A stretch of DNA of 38,682 nucleotides from Massilibacteroides sp. (GTDB taxonomy: Bacteria > Bacteroidota > Bacteroidia > Bacteroidales > Tannerellaceae): contig NZ_JAQWCQ010000034.1 in assembly GCF_028705895.1 (NCBI RefSeq), forward strand, positions 1-38,682, read 5' to 3'. Of this stretch, positions 18,801 through 26,521 are shown piece by piece. Made by a program: the position numbers and the translations under genes. The notes under the pieces are model-generated. The model did not search any database. It was not told the origin of the DNA and was given only the letters and a program-made list of their open reading frames with translations. Every line of letters begins with the position of its first letter. Within the stretch, counting starts at the first letter, position 1.

Positions 18801-19036
18801 GATCAAAGAATATTGGAACCAATTATCTTGAAAAATCTTTCGTACGTCTGGAAAATGTAACATTCTCGTATAATGTTCCTAAGAATCTATTAAAGAAGTT
18901 GTCCGTACAAAATATGCGCCTGTCATTAAGTGTACGCAATGTTGCCGTATTTGCTCCACACTGGGATTTCTGGGATCCGGAAAAAAGTGAGCCAACTCCG
19001 AGAACATATAACATCAGTGTCAACTTCTCTTTATAA
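15899..19036 (+). CDS. SusC/RagA-family TonB-dependent transporter (no STN domain)
   Basis: 1045 aa from the ATG at 15899 (MKKTLLIRMLLICSFVF); a TTG at 15884 is in frame but unneeded. After the signal peptide (cleavage near LLAQ, residue 25) comes the carboxypeptidase-D-like domain at 34-105, the Ton-box-like DEIVVIGYG at 111-119, the plug at about 120-240 with LRANSPGLNI and GAKAANGVVMISTKKG, then the beta-barrel. Unlike the transporter at 2037-5357 it has no STN domain, and no sigma/anti-sigma pair is nearby. Control by the AraC regulator at 21029 is more likely. It forms a pair with the SusD gene 12 bp downstream. Confidence 0.95.
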   Translation: MKKTLLIRMLLICSFVFYTFPLLAQDAASQNSLVISGTVTDEIGEPLPGVNVIQKDTHQGTITDLNGKYTITVPNKNVVLVFSYIGYIPQEFKANRSEINVKMGEDTETLDEIVVIGYGTAKKRDLTGAISNIKTEKLEVEAPRSVQDLLRANSPGLNITMATDAKGSADLQIRGKNTLKAGSSPLIVLDGVIFEGSLTDINPNDIQAVDVLKDASSAAVYGAKAANGVVMISTKKGKTGKPVVTFNSNIGVVQSANQPKLLSATGFIKYRQDYEVGKNSDEYLAKYPEMFTDPRQLSNVNQLDWYNYDQKTPVSSVTEEDLVRSWLSRLELKAPEIENYLNGRITDWADLVFQTGLQQDYTASISNRTDNMSYYWSIGYADREGIKTGNRYTNFRTRLNLESKVTDFLTIGVNSNFSSRDEGFLTCDWEQMVRISPYGSNNIDDPDSPYQRLPTGDVTPVNPFYDNQFRDRKDLYHTLNANMYAIVKLPFDIEYQVNFTPYYEWHEYYNHESSKNSEWANKGGSSERKNTKKFNWQVDNIIRWKKEFNKIHKFEVTLLANAEKGQYWETVAKTSNYSPSDVLGYHRLQAGAVPLVSSNDTYQTGDALMGRLFYSFKDKYMITTSVRRDGYSAFGQTNPRATFPSVALGWTFSSEKFMKPVESWLNYGKLRLSWGENGNRDIGQYDALSDMTSGLHPYIDQNGNLYISSQLYVNRMANKNLKWERTGSYNLGIDFSILNNKISGSMEGYIARTNDLLVDRALPDILGFNSVATNLGQLQNKGFELTLNANLIEKENFAWDASGNFSLNRRKIKKLYGDMVDVLDDSGNVIGQEEADDVKNKWFIGRDPDQIWDYERDGVWQVDEKEEAAKFGLQPGDFKYIDQNEDGVMTNDDKVFQGYTTPRFRWTLRNEFTFYKDFALSFMMYSYWGQYDSFNRAANSSNFPDRCTEYVQPHWMPDNPINDYARIGSKNIGTNYLEKSFVRLENVTFSYNVPKNLLKKLSVQNMRLSLSVRNVAVFAPHWDFWDPEKSEPTPRTYNISVNFSL

Positions 19037-19048
19037 TCTATGTTAATT

Positions 19049-20947
19049 ATGAAAGCAAAAAATAGTATAAAAAAGAATATAATTGGATTTTCCGCTTTAG
19101 CTTTATTAGGGCTAACCGGATGTAGCGATAGTTGGTTAGAACCTAAACCTTTATCATTCTACACACCGGAAAATTCATATGTAGATGCTGCGGGATTTTA
19201 TGCCGCATTAACAACCTGCGAACGAAACATGCGACATGAATATTTTGGTGACGCATCGCCCATTATTACAGAAATGGTTCAATCCGATATTGCGGTAGAA
19301 GGTACAACAGACAAAGCGGGACCACAAATGGATATGGATGTTTCTCTTTTACCTGATGCAAGTTTAAATAATGGAGACAGGACTAAGGTCGGCTGGTATT
19401 GGTACGAAGGGTATAAAGGAATTAAATATGCTAATGTCGTCATTTCAAGAATTGATGATGCCGAATATACGAATGAAGAAGAACGTAATGCCGTTCTCGG
19501 AGCTGCTTATTTTCAGCGGGCATACAGGTATTACAAGTTAACCCACCAATTCGGAAATGTTCCTTATTTAGATTGGGAAATAACTGCTCCCAAGTATGAT
19601 TTTTACACATACGATCGTTGGAGCATACTGGAACGTTTAGTGCCGGATATGGAGTTTGCTTACAAGTGGGTTTCTGACAATGTTGATAGAGGAAAAACTT
19701 CCAAGGCGGCATGTGGAGTGCTATTGATGAAACTGTGTATGTCCGTAGGTGATTTTGACCGGGCTATTGAAGTGGGAAAAGAAATTGTTGCTGCTCATCC
19801 CTTAATGACTCAACGTTTTACGGCCAACAAGACGAAGGAAAACACAAATTTAATGCATGATTTGCATAGTGTAGAAGCTAAATTGGACATGAGTAACACT
19901 GAAGGATTAATGTATGTCGTTTCATATCCGGAGATTGATGGTTCTGACAGAATTCAAACAATGCGTAACGGAGTTCCGTTCTGGAATAGTGGAGCCGTAA
20001 AAACTCCTGACGGGCAAACAGGAACAAGTGTGAGCGTAGCATCAGATGAAACGGATCCCGAAATGAACCTGAACAAAACTTATGGTAGAGGAATCGGAAG
20101 GCTTAGACCGACTGCTTATTTTCAACAAACAATATGGACTGAGAAAGAAAAAAACGATTTACGTAGTCCAAACAACAGAGATAGTTGGAAAAGCCCCGAA
20201 GATTTAAGATACAACAACCCAAGCCTGAAAGGAAAAAATGAATGGTACGGTAAGAATTTTGTTAAAAACCCAGCGATGTCTGTGGAAGACACAATCCGCT
20301 GTTGGTTCTCCTGGCCTCATTACAAATTATTTGTACCAGATCCATTACAGACCCAATGGGCCGGAGGTGAAACCCCTTGGTATATCTATCGTTCTGCGGA
20401 AGTTTATCTCATGATAGCAGAATGTTATTATTGGAAAAGCCAGCCTCAGGAAGCTGCAGAAATGCTTAATGTGGTTAGAGCAAGAGCCGGTGCAGATCCT
20501 TTGACAGCATCCGAGATCACAATTGGAAGTGTTTTGGATGAACGTGCAAGAGAATTATATTACGAAGAAAACCGACACGTTGAGTTGACTCGTATTGCAT
20601 TCACTTATGCAAAGACAGGTAAAGCTTGTGAAGTTTTTGGAGGACGGACTTACAGTCTGGATAACATTTCAGGTCCCGGAGGAACAAACTCAAATATTAA
20701 GCAAACCGGCATTAACTTCTGGTATGATTGGGTCGTTGAAAAAAATAATTTCTACAATAAAGGAGTTAAGCATAAATGGGCAGAGTATAAAATAAGTGTT
20801 CATCACATGCTATGGCCGATTCCTGCTGACGCAATTAATACGAATTTAAAAGGCAAATTGAATCAGAATATAGGTTATCCTGGTGCTGAAAACAACATTG
20901 AGCCTCTTATTGTTCCTAAAGAAGGAACAGTATTAGGTCCGCAATGA
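19049..20947 (+). CDS. SusD/RagB-family surface glycan-binding lipoprotein
   Basis: 632 aa from the ATG at 19049; the in-frame ATG at 19040 adds three residues and cannot be excluded. The signal peptide ends in lipobox LTGC, followed by SDSWLEPKPLSFYTP, a typical SusD mature start. Further family marks are FQRAYRYYKLTHQFGNVPYL, YIYRSAEVYLMIAECYYW and the C-terminal HHMLWPIPADAIN. It caps the SusC at 15899-19036 on the cell surface. The ligand is unknown; downstream uronate-metabolism genes suggest a uronic-acid-containing saccharide. A hairpin follows the stop codon, so the transport pair may be a separate transcript from the enzyme operon. Confidence 0.95.
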   Translation: MKAKNSIKKNIIGFSALALLGLTGCSDSWLEPKPLSFYTPENSYVDAAGFYAALTTCERNMRHEYFGDASPIITEMVQSDIAVEGTTDKAGPQMDMDVSLLPDASLNNGDRTKVGWYWYEGYKGIKYANVVISRIDDAEYTNEEERNAVLGAAYFQRAYRYYKLTHQFGNVPYLDWEITAPKYDFYTYDRWSILERLVPDMEFAYKWVSDNVDRGKTSKAACGVLLMKLCMSVGDFDRAIEVGKEIVAAHPLMTQRFTANKTKENTNLMHDLHSVEAKLDMSNTEGLMYVVSYPEIDGSDRIQTMRNGVPFWNSGAVKTPDGQTGTSVSVASDETDPEMNLNKTYGRGIGRLRPTAYFQQTIWTEKEKNDLRSPNNRDSWKSPEDLRYNNPSLKGKNEWYGKNFVKNPAMSVEDTIRCWFSWPHYKLFVPDPLQTQWAGGETPWYIYRSAEVYLMIAECYYWKSQPQEAAEMLNVVRARAGADPLTASEITIGSVLDERARELYYEENRHVELTRIAFTYAKTGKACEVFGGRTYSLDNISGPGGTNSNIKQTGINFWYDWVVEKNNFYNKGVKHKWAEYKISVHHMLWPIPADAINTNLKGKLNQNIGYPGAENNIEPLIVPKEGTVLGPQ

Positions 20948-20960
20948 TGAGCTAAAATCG

Positions 20961-21016
20961 GATAATGCCTAAAAGAGTTAATAACTATTCTTTAGTTTAC
21001 TTTTTTAGGCATTATC
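20961..21016. terminator. Hairpin between convergent susD and araC genes
   Basis: GATAATGCCTAAAA (20961-20974) pairs perfectly over 14 bp with 21003-21016 around a 28-nt loop. It lies 13 bp after the susD stop (20947) and 12 bp after the leftward araC stop, so it can serve both convergent transcripts. The T-run is inside the right arm instead of after it, so the terminator role is likely but not certain. Confidence 0.6.
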
Positions 21017-21028
21017 TATTCTTTGGAA

Positions 21029-21916
21029 TTAGTAATGTTGTAAAAACTGTTGACGATAGTCCGAAGGGGTAAGGCCTGTTTTACGCTTAAACACTCTATT
21101 AAAATGAGTTATACTGTTAAATCCGCTTGACAGGCATATTTCAGAGACATCCATTTGCTTTCCTGAAAGCAACTTGCAGGCATAGCCTATACGAAGATCA
21201 AGAATATAATCCATAAATGTTTTTCCGGTTTTTTCTTTAAAATACCGACAAAAAGCAGTCACATTCATAGGGATCATCGCTGCCACAGTCTCAAGTTCAA
21301 TCTTCTCAGCATAATGGTAATTAACAAACGACAAAATTTTCTCTAACCGATTATCCGAAAACAGAGATAAGGAGTTGTTGAATTGTCTGCTACCCAACAC
21401 CTTCTTATTCTTATGCTTTGCCATAGCATCAAGGAGCAGAAGCAATGTTGTAAACCTATTAATACCTTTTTCCTGAGGTAGGATTTCTACCCTCTCTATC
21501 AATTCTTTATTAACAGAATTAGAGGAACAGGAAAAAAGAATTCCTCTTTTGGATTGTTCAAACAAATCTTTGATCGGTTTTAAATCCATATAATTTTCAA
21601 TCGCATATGTCATAAATTCTTTTTGGAATTGTACAACAACGCCTTTAACCCGCATCGTGTTTTCCTCTAAAAAAAAATCAGGAGCACTACGCATATAATG
21701 AGGAAGGTTACTTCCCAGAAAGAATATATCACCGGAATTAAACGTTCCGGTCTGATCCGCAACAAAATATTCGCCGTATCCTTCCTTTATATAGATGATT
21801 TCATATTCACTATGAAAATGCCATGGATACGTAAAACGGTTATAATCATAATTTCGGGCAATGATTGGATTATATTCATTGATTGGCAACTGTTCATGCA
21901 TGAAGCGATTTTTCAT
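21029..21916 (-). CDS. AraC-family transcriptional regulator with cupin sensor domain
   Basis: 295 aa. The N-terminal half is an AraC-type cupin: YPWHFHSEYEIIYIKEGYGE at about 30-49, then FNSGDIFFLGSNLPHYM, which form a sugar-binding pocket in relatives. The C-terminal 100 residues carry the double helix-turn-helix, with IPMNVTAFCRYFKEKTGKTF and the classical second motif SGFNSITHFNRVFKRKTGLT. It is cytosolic with no membrane segment, so it is not a hybrid two-component regulator. It lies between the SusC/SusD pair (convergent) and the enzyme operon (divergent, 144 bp apart), so it is the likely local activator of both, responding to an internal sugar. Confidence 0.93.
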   Translation of the reverse strand: MKNRFMHEQLPINEYNPIIARNYDYNRFTYPWHFHSEYEIIYIKEGYGEYFVADQTGTFNSGDIFFLGSNLPHYMRSAPDFFLEENTMRVKGVVVQFQKEFMTYAIENYMDLKPIKDLFEQSKRGILFSCSSNSVNKELIERVEILPQEKGINRFTTLLLLLDAMAKHKNKKVLGSRQFNNSLSLFSDNRLEKILSFVNYHYAEKIELETVAAMIPMNVTAFCRYFKEKTGKTFMDYILDLRIGYACKLLSGKQMDVSEICLSSGFNSITHFNRVFKRKTGLTPSDYRQQFLQHY

Positions 21917-21966
21917 AACACCACTTATTTATTTGTTTTATATCATGTTACAGATCTATCCAACAG

Positions 21967-21974
21967 CAAATATA
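21967..21974 (-). promoter_or_regulatory. Candidate -7 element for the AraC gene
   Basis: On the minus strand this reads TATATTTG, matching TAnnTTTG, 50 bp before the araC start at 21916. It is back to back with the rightward promoter at 22023, with about 48 bp between, where an AraC operator would fit. Confidence 0.45.
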
Positions 21975-22022
21975 ATGTTATTATCCGCAAATAAAGAGTA
22001 TCCTATAACAAAGAAACAAACC

Positions 22023-22030
22023 TATCTTTG
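22023..22030 (+). promoter_or_regulatory. Candidate -7 element for the enzyme operon
   Basis: TATCTTTG matches the Bacteroidetes -7 consensus exactly and lies 30 bp before the ATG at 22061. No clear -33 TTTG is seen at the usual distance, as expected for a promoter needing an activator such as the divergent AraC protein. Its position supports the ATG at 22061 over the in-frame TTG at 22028. Confidence 0.55.
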
Positions 22031-22060
22031 TTTGTGTCTGTTAATCTAAAAAAAATAGTT

Positions 22061-23428
22061 ATGAAAACAACTCGAAGAGATTTTTTTAAGAAGTCATTTA
22101 AAGTCGGAGCCGGGCTTCTTATTGCTCCAACTATTGTTCCCGCCTCTGTATTCGGGTCTAATGCACCTTCCAATCGTATAAATATCGGGGCAATCGGTGT
22201 AGGCCGTATTTCCCGTGATCATGATATGCCGGGAGTCTGGAAATATGATGATGTGCGTATTATTGCGGCTGCCGATCCGGACACAAATCGTTTGGCTGAT
22301 GCAAAACAACTTGTCGAAGGTTATTATTCTAAAAAACTTGGCAAACCTTATACTGGTGTAACGTTATATGAAAATTATCTTGACCTGCTTGCAAATAAAG
22401 ATATTGATGCGGTTCTGATCAGTACACCCGATCATTGGCACGCAAAGAATGCCATAGATGCTGTCCGTGCGGGCAAGGATGTCTATCTGCAAAAACCAAC
22501 GTCATTAACCATAGAAGAAGGGCGTAAGATGAGTGATGCCGTAAACTCCAGCGGGCGTATTCTTCAGATTGGTAGTCAACAACGTTCGATGGAACAATTC
22601 CGCGTAGCCTGTGAGTTGGTAAGAAACGGGCGTATTGGAGAACTCAAGAGCATTGAAGTTCGTTTACCGGGTGATCCTCCGGGAGGGAACCCGGAAGAAA
22701 TGCCAATTCCTAAAGGTTTTAATTATGATCTGTGGCTGGGACAGACTCCCTATGTTCCTTATACGGTGGATAGGGTGCATCCTCAAAAGGGTTATAGCAG
22801 ACCGGGTTGGTTACGTTGCGAACAATTTGGCGCAGGCATGATCACCGGTTGGGGAGCGCACCATTTTGATATTGCTCATTGGGCAATGGATAAAGAATAC
22901 TCCGGTCCTGTTGAGATATATGGAAAGGCTGAATTTGCCACAGGTGGTTTATGGAATGTACACGGCGCTTATGAAACGGAAATGCTTTACGATAACGGCG
23001 TAATTGTAACAGGGACAACCGATAGCAAAGAGAAACCCAATGGAGTATTATTCACAGGAACAAAAGGCTGGATATTCGTAAGTCGTGGTGCTTATCAGGC
23101 ATCGGCCAATGATCCAATCAGCACAACCTCCAAAGCTCTTCAGGCTTCTGACCCTAAAATTCTTTCACCGTTAACGGATAATGATCCGGTTCGTCTATAC
23201 GTTAGTACAGACCATCACGGCAATTGGTTGGAAAGTGTAAGAACAAGAAAACAAAATATTACTCCGGCAGAAGTAGCTCACCGTTCTTGTACGGCATGCT
23301 TACTTCAGCATATCGCCATGAAACTGAATCGTAAATTATACTGGGATCCGATTCTTGAACGTTTTAAAGACGATGATGAAGCCAATTCTATGATTGCCAG
23401 ACCTCACAGACCTCCTTATAATTTTTAA
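22061..23428 (+). CDS. Tat-exported Gfo/Idh/MocA-family oxidoreductase
   Basis: 455 aa from the ATG at 22061. A twin-arginine signal (MKTTRRDFFKKSFKVG) precedes the hydrophobic LLIAPTIVPASVFG. The Rossmann motif AIGVGRI is at about 44-50, and AAADPDTNRL carries the acidic residue that binds the NAD ribose. DVYLQKPTSLTIEEG near residue 145 has the conserved Lys of the EKP-type motif (here QKP). The C-terminal domain has GWGAHHFDIAHWAMD, the usual His-rich segment of this exported branch. It probably oxidises a sugar with a carried NAD cofactor in the periplasm. It is the first gene of the operon and 11 bp from the next one. Confidence 0.92.
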   Translation: MKTTRRDFFKKSFKVGAGLLIAPTIVPASVFGSNAPSNRINIGAIGVGRISRDHDMPGVWKYDDVRIIAAADPDTNRLADAKQLVEGYYSKKLGKPYTGVTLYENYLDLLANKDIDAVLISTPDHWHAKNAIDAVRAGKDVYLQKPTSLTIEEGRKMSDAVNSSGRILQIGSQQRSMEQFRVACELVRNGRIGELKSIEVRLPGDPPGGNPEEMPIPKGFNYDLWLGQTPYVPYTVDRVHPQKGYSRPGWLRCEQFGAGMITGWGAHHFDIAHWAMDKEYSGPVEIYGKAEFATGGLWNVHGAYETEMLYDNGVIVTGTTDSKEKPNGVLFTGTKGWIFVSRGAYQASANDPISTTSKALQASDPKILSPLTDNDPVRLYVSTDHHGNWLESVRTRKQNITPAEVAHRSCTACLLQHIAMKLNRKLYWDPILERFKDDDEANSMIARPHRPPYNF

Positions 23429-23439
23429 AACAGTATGCT

Positions 23440-24663
23440 ATGAATATTCGGATTTTCTTTTTTTGCTTATTATCATCTTTATTTCTTGGCACAAAATCAT
23501 ACGGTCAAAAACAACTTATCCTGACAGTCAATGCAGGGGATTACAACCGGAATGAGAGTGTTGTTTCGGCTGATGTTTCTGTGTTGGGAACGGATGTTGA
23601 TCTTTATGAGATAGTAGGGAAGAAAAAAATTAAAACAGCTTGTCAAGTGGACGAGGATGGGATTCTTCATTGGGTATTGTCCGGGAAAACGGCTTCGGGT
23701 GTTACGCGTACATATCTTGTGAAGCGTACGAAGAAGAAGGACACGTCAAGGGGAGATATGCAAACCATTAATAATGGAAAGGCTTTGATTCTGAAGAATG
23801 GGGATACAGAAATATTACATTATAATTATGCTACGGTTTATCCTCCCGAAGGGGTTGACCCGGCTTATCAGCGTAGTGGGTTTATTCATCCGGCTTATTC
23901 TCCGAAGGGAAACGTGTTGACGGCTATTCAGCCTAAGGACCATTATCATCATTACGGCATCTGGAATCCCTGGACACGCGTGGAGTATGAGGGAAAGGTA
24001 TATGATCTTTGGAATCTGAGGGATAAACAGGGCACGGTTCGTGCACGTGATATTCGAACTACTTATAATGGGGATGTTTTCAACGGGTATGCGGCGAACT
24101 TAGATCATTATATTTTCACTGCTGTGAACGAGAAGGTGATTATGAATGAGGTTTGGAATGTGAAAGCATGGAATGTGACTGGCGGGTTATTATGGGACTT
24201 CGAGTCGGTTTTGAGTCCTTCTACGGCACTTCCGGTTCTGATCAAGGCATATCGTTATGCCGGTTTTGGTTGGCGGGCAACGCAGGAATGGACAAAAGAA
24301 AATTGTGAGATGTTTACTTCTGAAGGAAAGACCAGACAGGAAATTGACGGAACAAATGCCCGTTGGATATACGTTACCGGACAATGCGGAGAGAACGGAC
24401 GTTCCGGTTTTTTAGTGATGGGATCTCCTGAAAATTACAATGCACCCGAACCTCTTCGTATCTGGGATGAGAAAGCAAACGGAGGTCGTGGAGATGCCTT
24501 TGTGAATTTCGCACCTACAAAAAACGAGGATTGGTTGTTGAATTCCGGTAATAAATACAGACTACGTTACCGCATCTTTACGTTTGACGGAGAGATGACA
24601 AAAGGACGTGCAGAGTCTTTATGGAATGATTTTGCCTATCCTCCTGAAGTAAAAATAAAGTAA
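23440..24663 (+). CDS. Exported DUF6807 (PmoA-like) protein
   Basis: 407 aa with a Sec signal peptide (MNIRIFFFCLLSSLFLGTKS, cleavage near YGQ). A beta-rich N-terminal part (about 25-95) precedes the family core. The hallmark is the His cluster in PKDHYHHYGIWNPWT (His168, 170, 171), followed by GKVYDLWNLRDKQG, and LRYRIFTFDGE near the end. The family was labelled methane oxygenase PmoA in databases, but that name has no support in gut anaerobes. These proteins occur in sugar loci with Gfo/Idh/MocA members, and their chemistry is unknown to me. It is followed by the palindromic repeat array and then a second family member. Confidence 0.82.
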   Translation: MNIRIFFFCLLSSLFLGTKSYGQKQLILTVNAGDYNRNESVVSADVSVLGTDVDLYEIVGKKKIKTACQVDEDGILHWVLSGKTASGVTRTYLVKRTKKKDTSRGDMQTINNGKALILKNGDTEILHYNYATVYPPEGVDPAYQRSGFIHPAYSPKGNVLTAIQPKDHYHHYGIWNPWTRVEYEGKVYDLWNLRDKQGTVRARDIRTTYNGDVFNGYAANLDHYIFTAVNEKVIMNEVWNVKAWNVTGGLLWDFESVLSPSTALPVLIKAYRYAGFGWRATQEWTKENCEMFTSEGKTRQEIDGTNARWIYVTGQCGENGRSGFLVMGSPENYNAPEPLRIWDEKANGGRGDAFVNFAPTKNEDWLLNSGNKYRLRYRIFTFDGEMTKGRAESLWNDFAYPPEVKIK

Positions 24664-24672
24664 TCTGACAAA

Positions 24673-24734
24673 TTTAGAGGTAGGTCTAACTAAATTTAGA
24701 GGTAGGTCTAAAATGATTTAGAGGTAGGTCTAAA
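24673..24734. repeat. Array of 18-bp imperfect palindromes at 22-bp period (locus 2)
   Basis: Three direct copies of TTTAGAGGTAGGTCTAAA start at 24673, 24695 and 24717, exactly 22 bp apart with 4-bp linkers (TAAA, ATGA). The first copy has one change at its last base; the others are exact. The array fills most of the 102-bp gap between the two DUF6807 genes and ends 31 bp before the second one. It is the same element and period as at 5515-5598. It does not read as a protein or as a CRISPR array, since the spacers are only 4 bp. Confidence 0.9.
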
Positions 24735-24765
24735 TTAAATAGGAATTTGTAAAAACTTGAAGAAT

Positions 24766-25665
24766 ATGAAAAAAGGGTTTATATATATATTACTGTTCGC
24801 ATTTTACGCGACACTTTCTTTTGCGCAAAAGCAGGAAATATCGGCAGTTAAAGTAGGGAATCGCATCGATGTAGTGATCGGCAAACAATTTTTCACCAGT
24901 TATCATTTTAATCCGGATGAAAAATATCCGTTTTTCTTCCCTGTAAATGGTCCGGTATCCGGTGGTTCGGTTACCTCCATGCGCAATGGCGAATACCCGC
25001 ATCACAGTTCATTATTTTTCGGATGCGACAAAGTGAACGGAGGAAATTATTGGCAGGAAGGACTGGAACGGGGACAAATACGTTCTATCGGAGCACGGAT
25101 AGTAGAGGCTAAAGGGGAACGTGTGGTTATAGAAGACGAATGCATCTGGAAACGTCCGGATGCTCAGGCTCCAATCACCGACAGAAGAAAGATCACAATT
25201 TCATCCCCCTCAAAGGGAGTATATCAATTGGATTTTGACATTGAGATGGAGATGTTGATGGATGTAACGATTTTGAAAACCAATCATTCGCTTTTCAGTG
25301 CCCGTATTGATCCGGATCTGACTGTTAAACAAGGCGGGGTGATGGTCAACTCGGAAGGTGCTTCAGGTGAAAAGGCTACCTTTGGTGTGGGTTCTCCCTG
25401 GATTGATTGTTACGGTGAAAGGAAAACGGGAATTGAAGGGATCGTTATCATGCAACATCCTTCAAACAAATGGTATCCGTCTCCTTGGTTCACGAGAGAT
25501 TATGGGTTTATCTCTCCTACCCCGATGTATTGGCCTGCTGACGACAAGGCGACTATCTTAAAGAAAGGAGAAACAATAAAATTAAAATACAGGGTTTTTG
25601 TTCACGCAGGAGATACGCAAACGGCGGGTATTAAAACCTTGTTCGAACAATATAAAGGAGAATAA
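24766..25665 (+). CDS. Second exported DUF6807 (PmoA-like) protein
   Basis: 299 aa from the ATG at 24766 (MKKGFIYILLFAFYATLSFA, cleavage near AQKQ); a TTG at 24757 is in frame but unlikely. It has the family core with GEYPHHSSLFFGCDKVNGG (His79 and His80), YWQEGL, and the C-terminal IKLKYRVFVHAGD. It is about 100 residues shorter than its neighbour because it lacks the extra N-terminal beta part, and the two differ widely in sequence, so they are not a recent duplication. It is probably periplasmic. The reaction is unknown; location in the operon suggests action on the same sugar as the neighbouring oxidoreductases. The gap upstream holds the 22-bp repeat array. Confidence 0.82.
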   Translation: MKKGFIYILLFAFYATLSFAQKQEISAVKVGNRIDVVIGKQFFTSYHFNPDEKYPFFFPVNGPVSGGSVTSMRNGEYPHHSSLFFGCDKVNGGNYWQEGLERGQIRSIGARIVEAKGERVVIEDECIWKRPDAQAPITDRRKITISSPSKGVYQLDFDIEMEMLMDVTILKTNHSLFSARIDPDLTVKQGGVMVNSEGASGEKATFGVGSPWIDCYGERKTGIEGIVIMQHPSNKWYPSPWFTRDYGFISPTPMYWPADDKATILKKGETIKLKYRVFVHAGDTQTAGIKTLFEQYKGE

Positions 25666-25711
25666 TAAAAAGAATAGAATTTTTGAGTATAAACATTATT
25701 GAGTAGTACAA

Positions 25712-26518
25712 ATGGAAATCAATTTAAAAGGAAAGGTTGCCGTTGTAACCGGTGGCGGAGGCGTGCTGGGAGGAAGTATAGCACGTAGTCTTGTTGAGAA
25801 TGGAGTAAGAGTCGTTATTCTGGATATTCGTCAGGAGCAGTTGGACAAACGGATTGCGGAACTATCTCCTTTAGGGGAAGTAATGGGGCTTGTTTGTAAT
25901 GTGCTCGACATGAACAGTCTGGAGGAAACCAGACAGAAGTTGACGGAAAAATGGGGTGGTATAGATATTCTGATTAATGCCGCCGGTGGAAATATCCCCT
26001 CAGGAACACTGACGGAACAGCAAACGGTATTCGATATGGATATCGCGGCTTATAATAAGGTGACTGATCTTAACCTGAACGGTACGGTCTATCCTTGTTT
26101 GGTTTTCGGTAAATCTATGGCTGAAAAAGGTTCGGGAAGCATTATCAATGTCTCTTCTATGGCAACCTACTCTGCCATCACACGCGTACCGGGTTATTCC
26201 ATCGCCAAAAGCGGAGTGAGTATTTTCACACAATGGTTAGCCATGGAAATGGCAATCAAGTTCAATGAAAAAATACGGGTAAATGCCTTAGCTCCGGGCT
26301 TCTTTATAGGTGATCAGAATCGCGCCGTATTGCTCAATCCGGATGGCAGTTATACGGAGCGCAGCCATAAAGTATTAGCACGCACACCAATGAAACGTTT
26401 TGGCGACATAACGGAACTAAACGGTATCGTTCATTTTCTTTGTTCGGAACATGCCAGTTTTATTACGGGAACGATCATCCCGGTTGACGGTGGATTCAGT
26501 TCATTTAGCGGCGTATAA
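25712..26518 (+). CDS. SDR-family oxidoreductase, probable D-fructuronate reductase (mannonate oxidoreductase) type
   Basis: 268 aa, no signal peptide, cytosolic. The cofactor motif TGGGGVLG is at 13-20, with ILDIRQEQ after the second strand. NAAGG at 89-93 stands for the NNAG motif. The catalytic triad is Ser149, Tyr162 and Lys166 (YSIAK). The C-terminal GTIIPVDGGFSSFSGV is typical of SDRs found next to uxuA, which reduce D-fructuronate to D-mannonate with NADH. The gene lies 3 bp before the mannonate dehydratase gene, which strongly supports that assignment. Other SDR substrates are possible. The operon lacks a uronate isomerase, so fructuronate would have to come from elsewhere or from an unusual upstream reaction. 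Confidence 0.85.
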   Translation: MEINLKGKVAVVTGGGGVLGGSIARSLVENGVRVVILDIRQEQLDKRIAELSPLGEVMGLVCNVLDMNSLEETRQKLTEKWGGIDILINAAGGNIPSGTLTEQQTVFDMDIAAYNKVTDLNLNGTVYPCLVFGKSMAEKGSGSIINVSSMATYSAITRVPGYSIAKSGVSIFTQWLAMEMAIKFNEKIRVNALAPGFFIGDQNRAVLLNPDGSYTERSHKVLARTPMKRFGDITELNGIVHFLCSEHASFITGTIIPVDGGFSSFSGV

Positions 26519-26521
26519 GAA

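Noticed and set aside
23440-24663. Methane oxygenase (PmoA) function
   Set aside because: The label is a database name only; the protein is exported, has no membrane helices like a particulate methane monooxygenase, and the host is an anaerobe.
24673-24734. Possible CRISPR array
   Set aside because: Repeats are 18 bp with only 4-bp spacers, only three units are present, and no cas genes are in the window.
24673-24734. Intrinsic terminator between the two DUF6807 genes
   Set aside because: Each palindrome has only a 6-bp A/T-rich stem with no T-run after it; a terminator would also split an evident operon.
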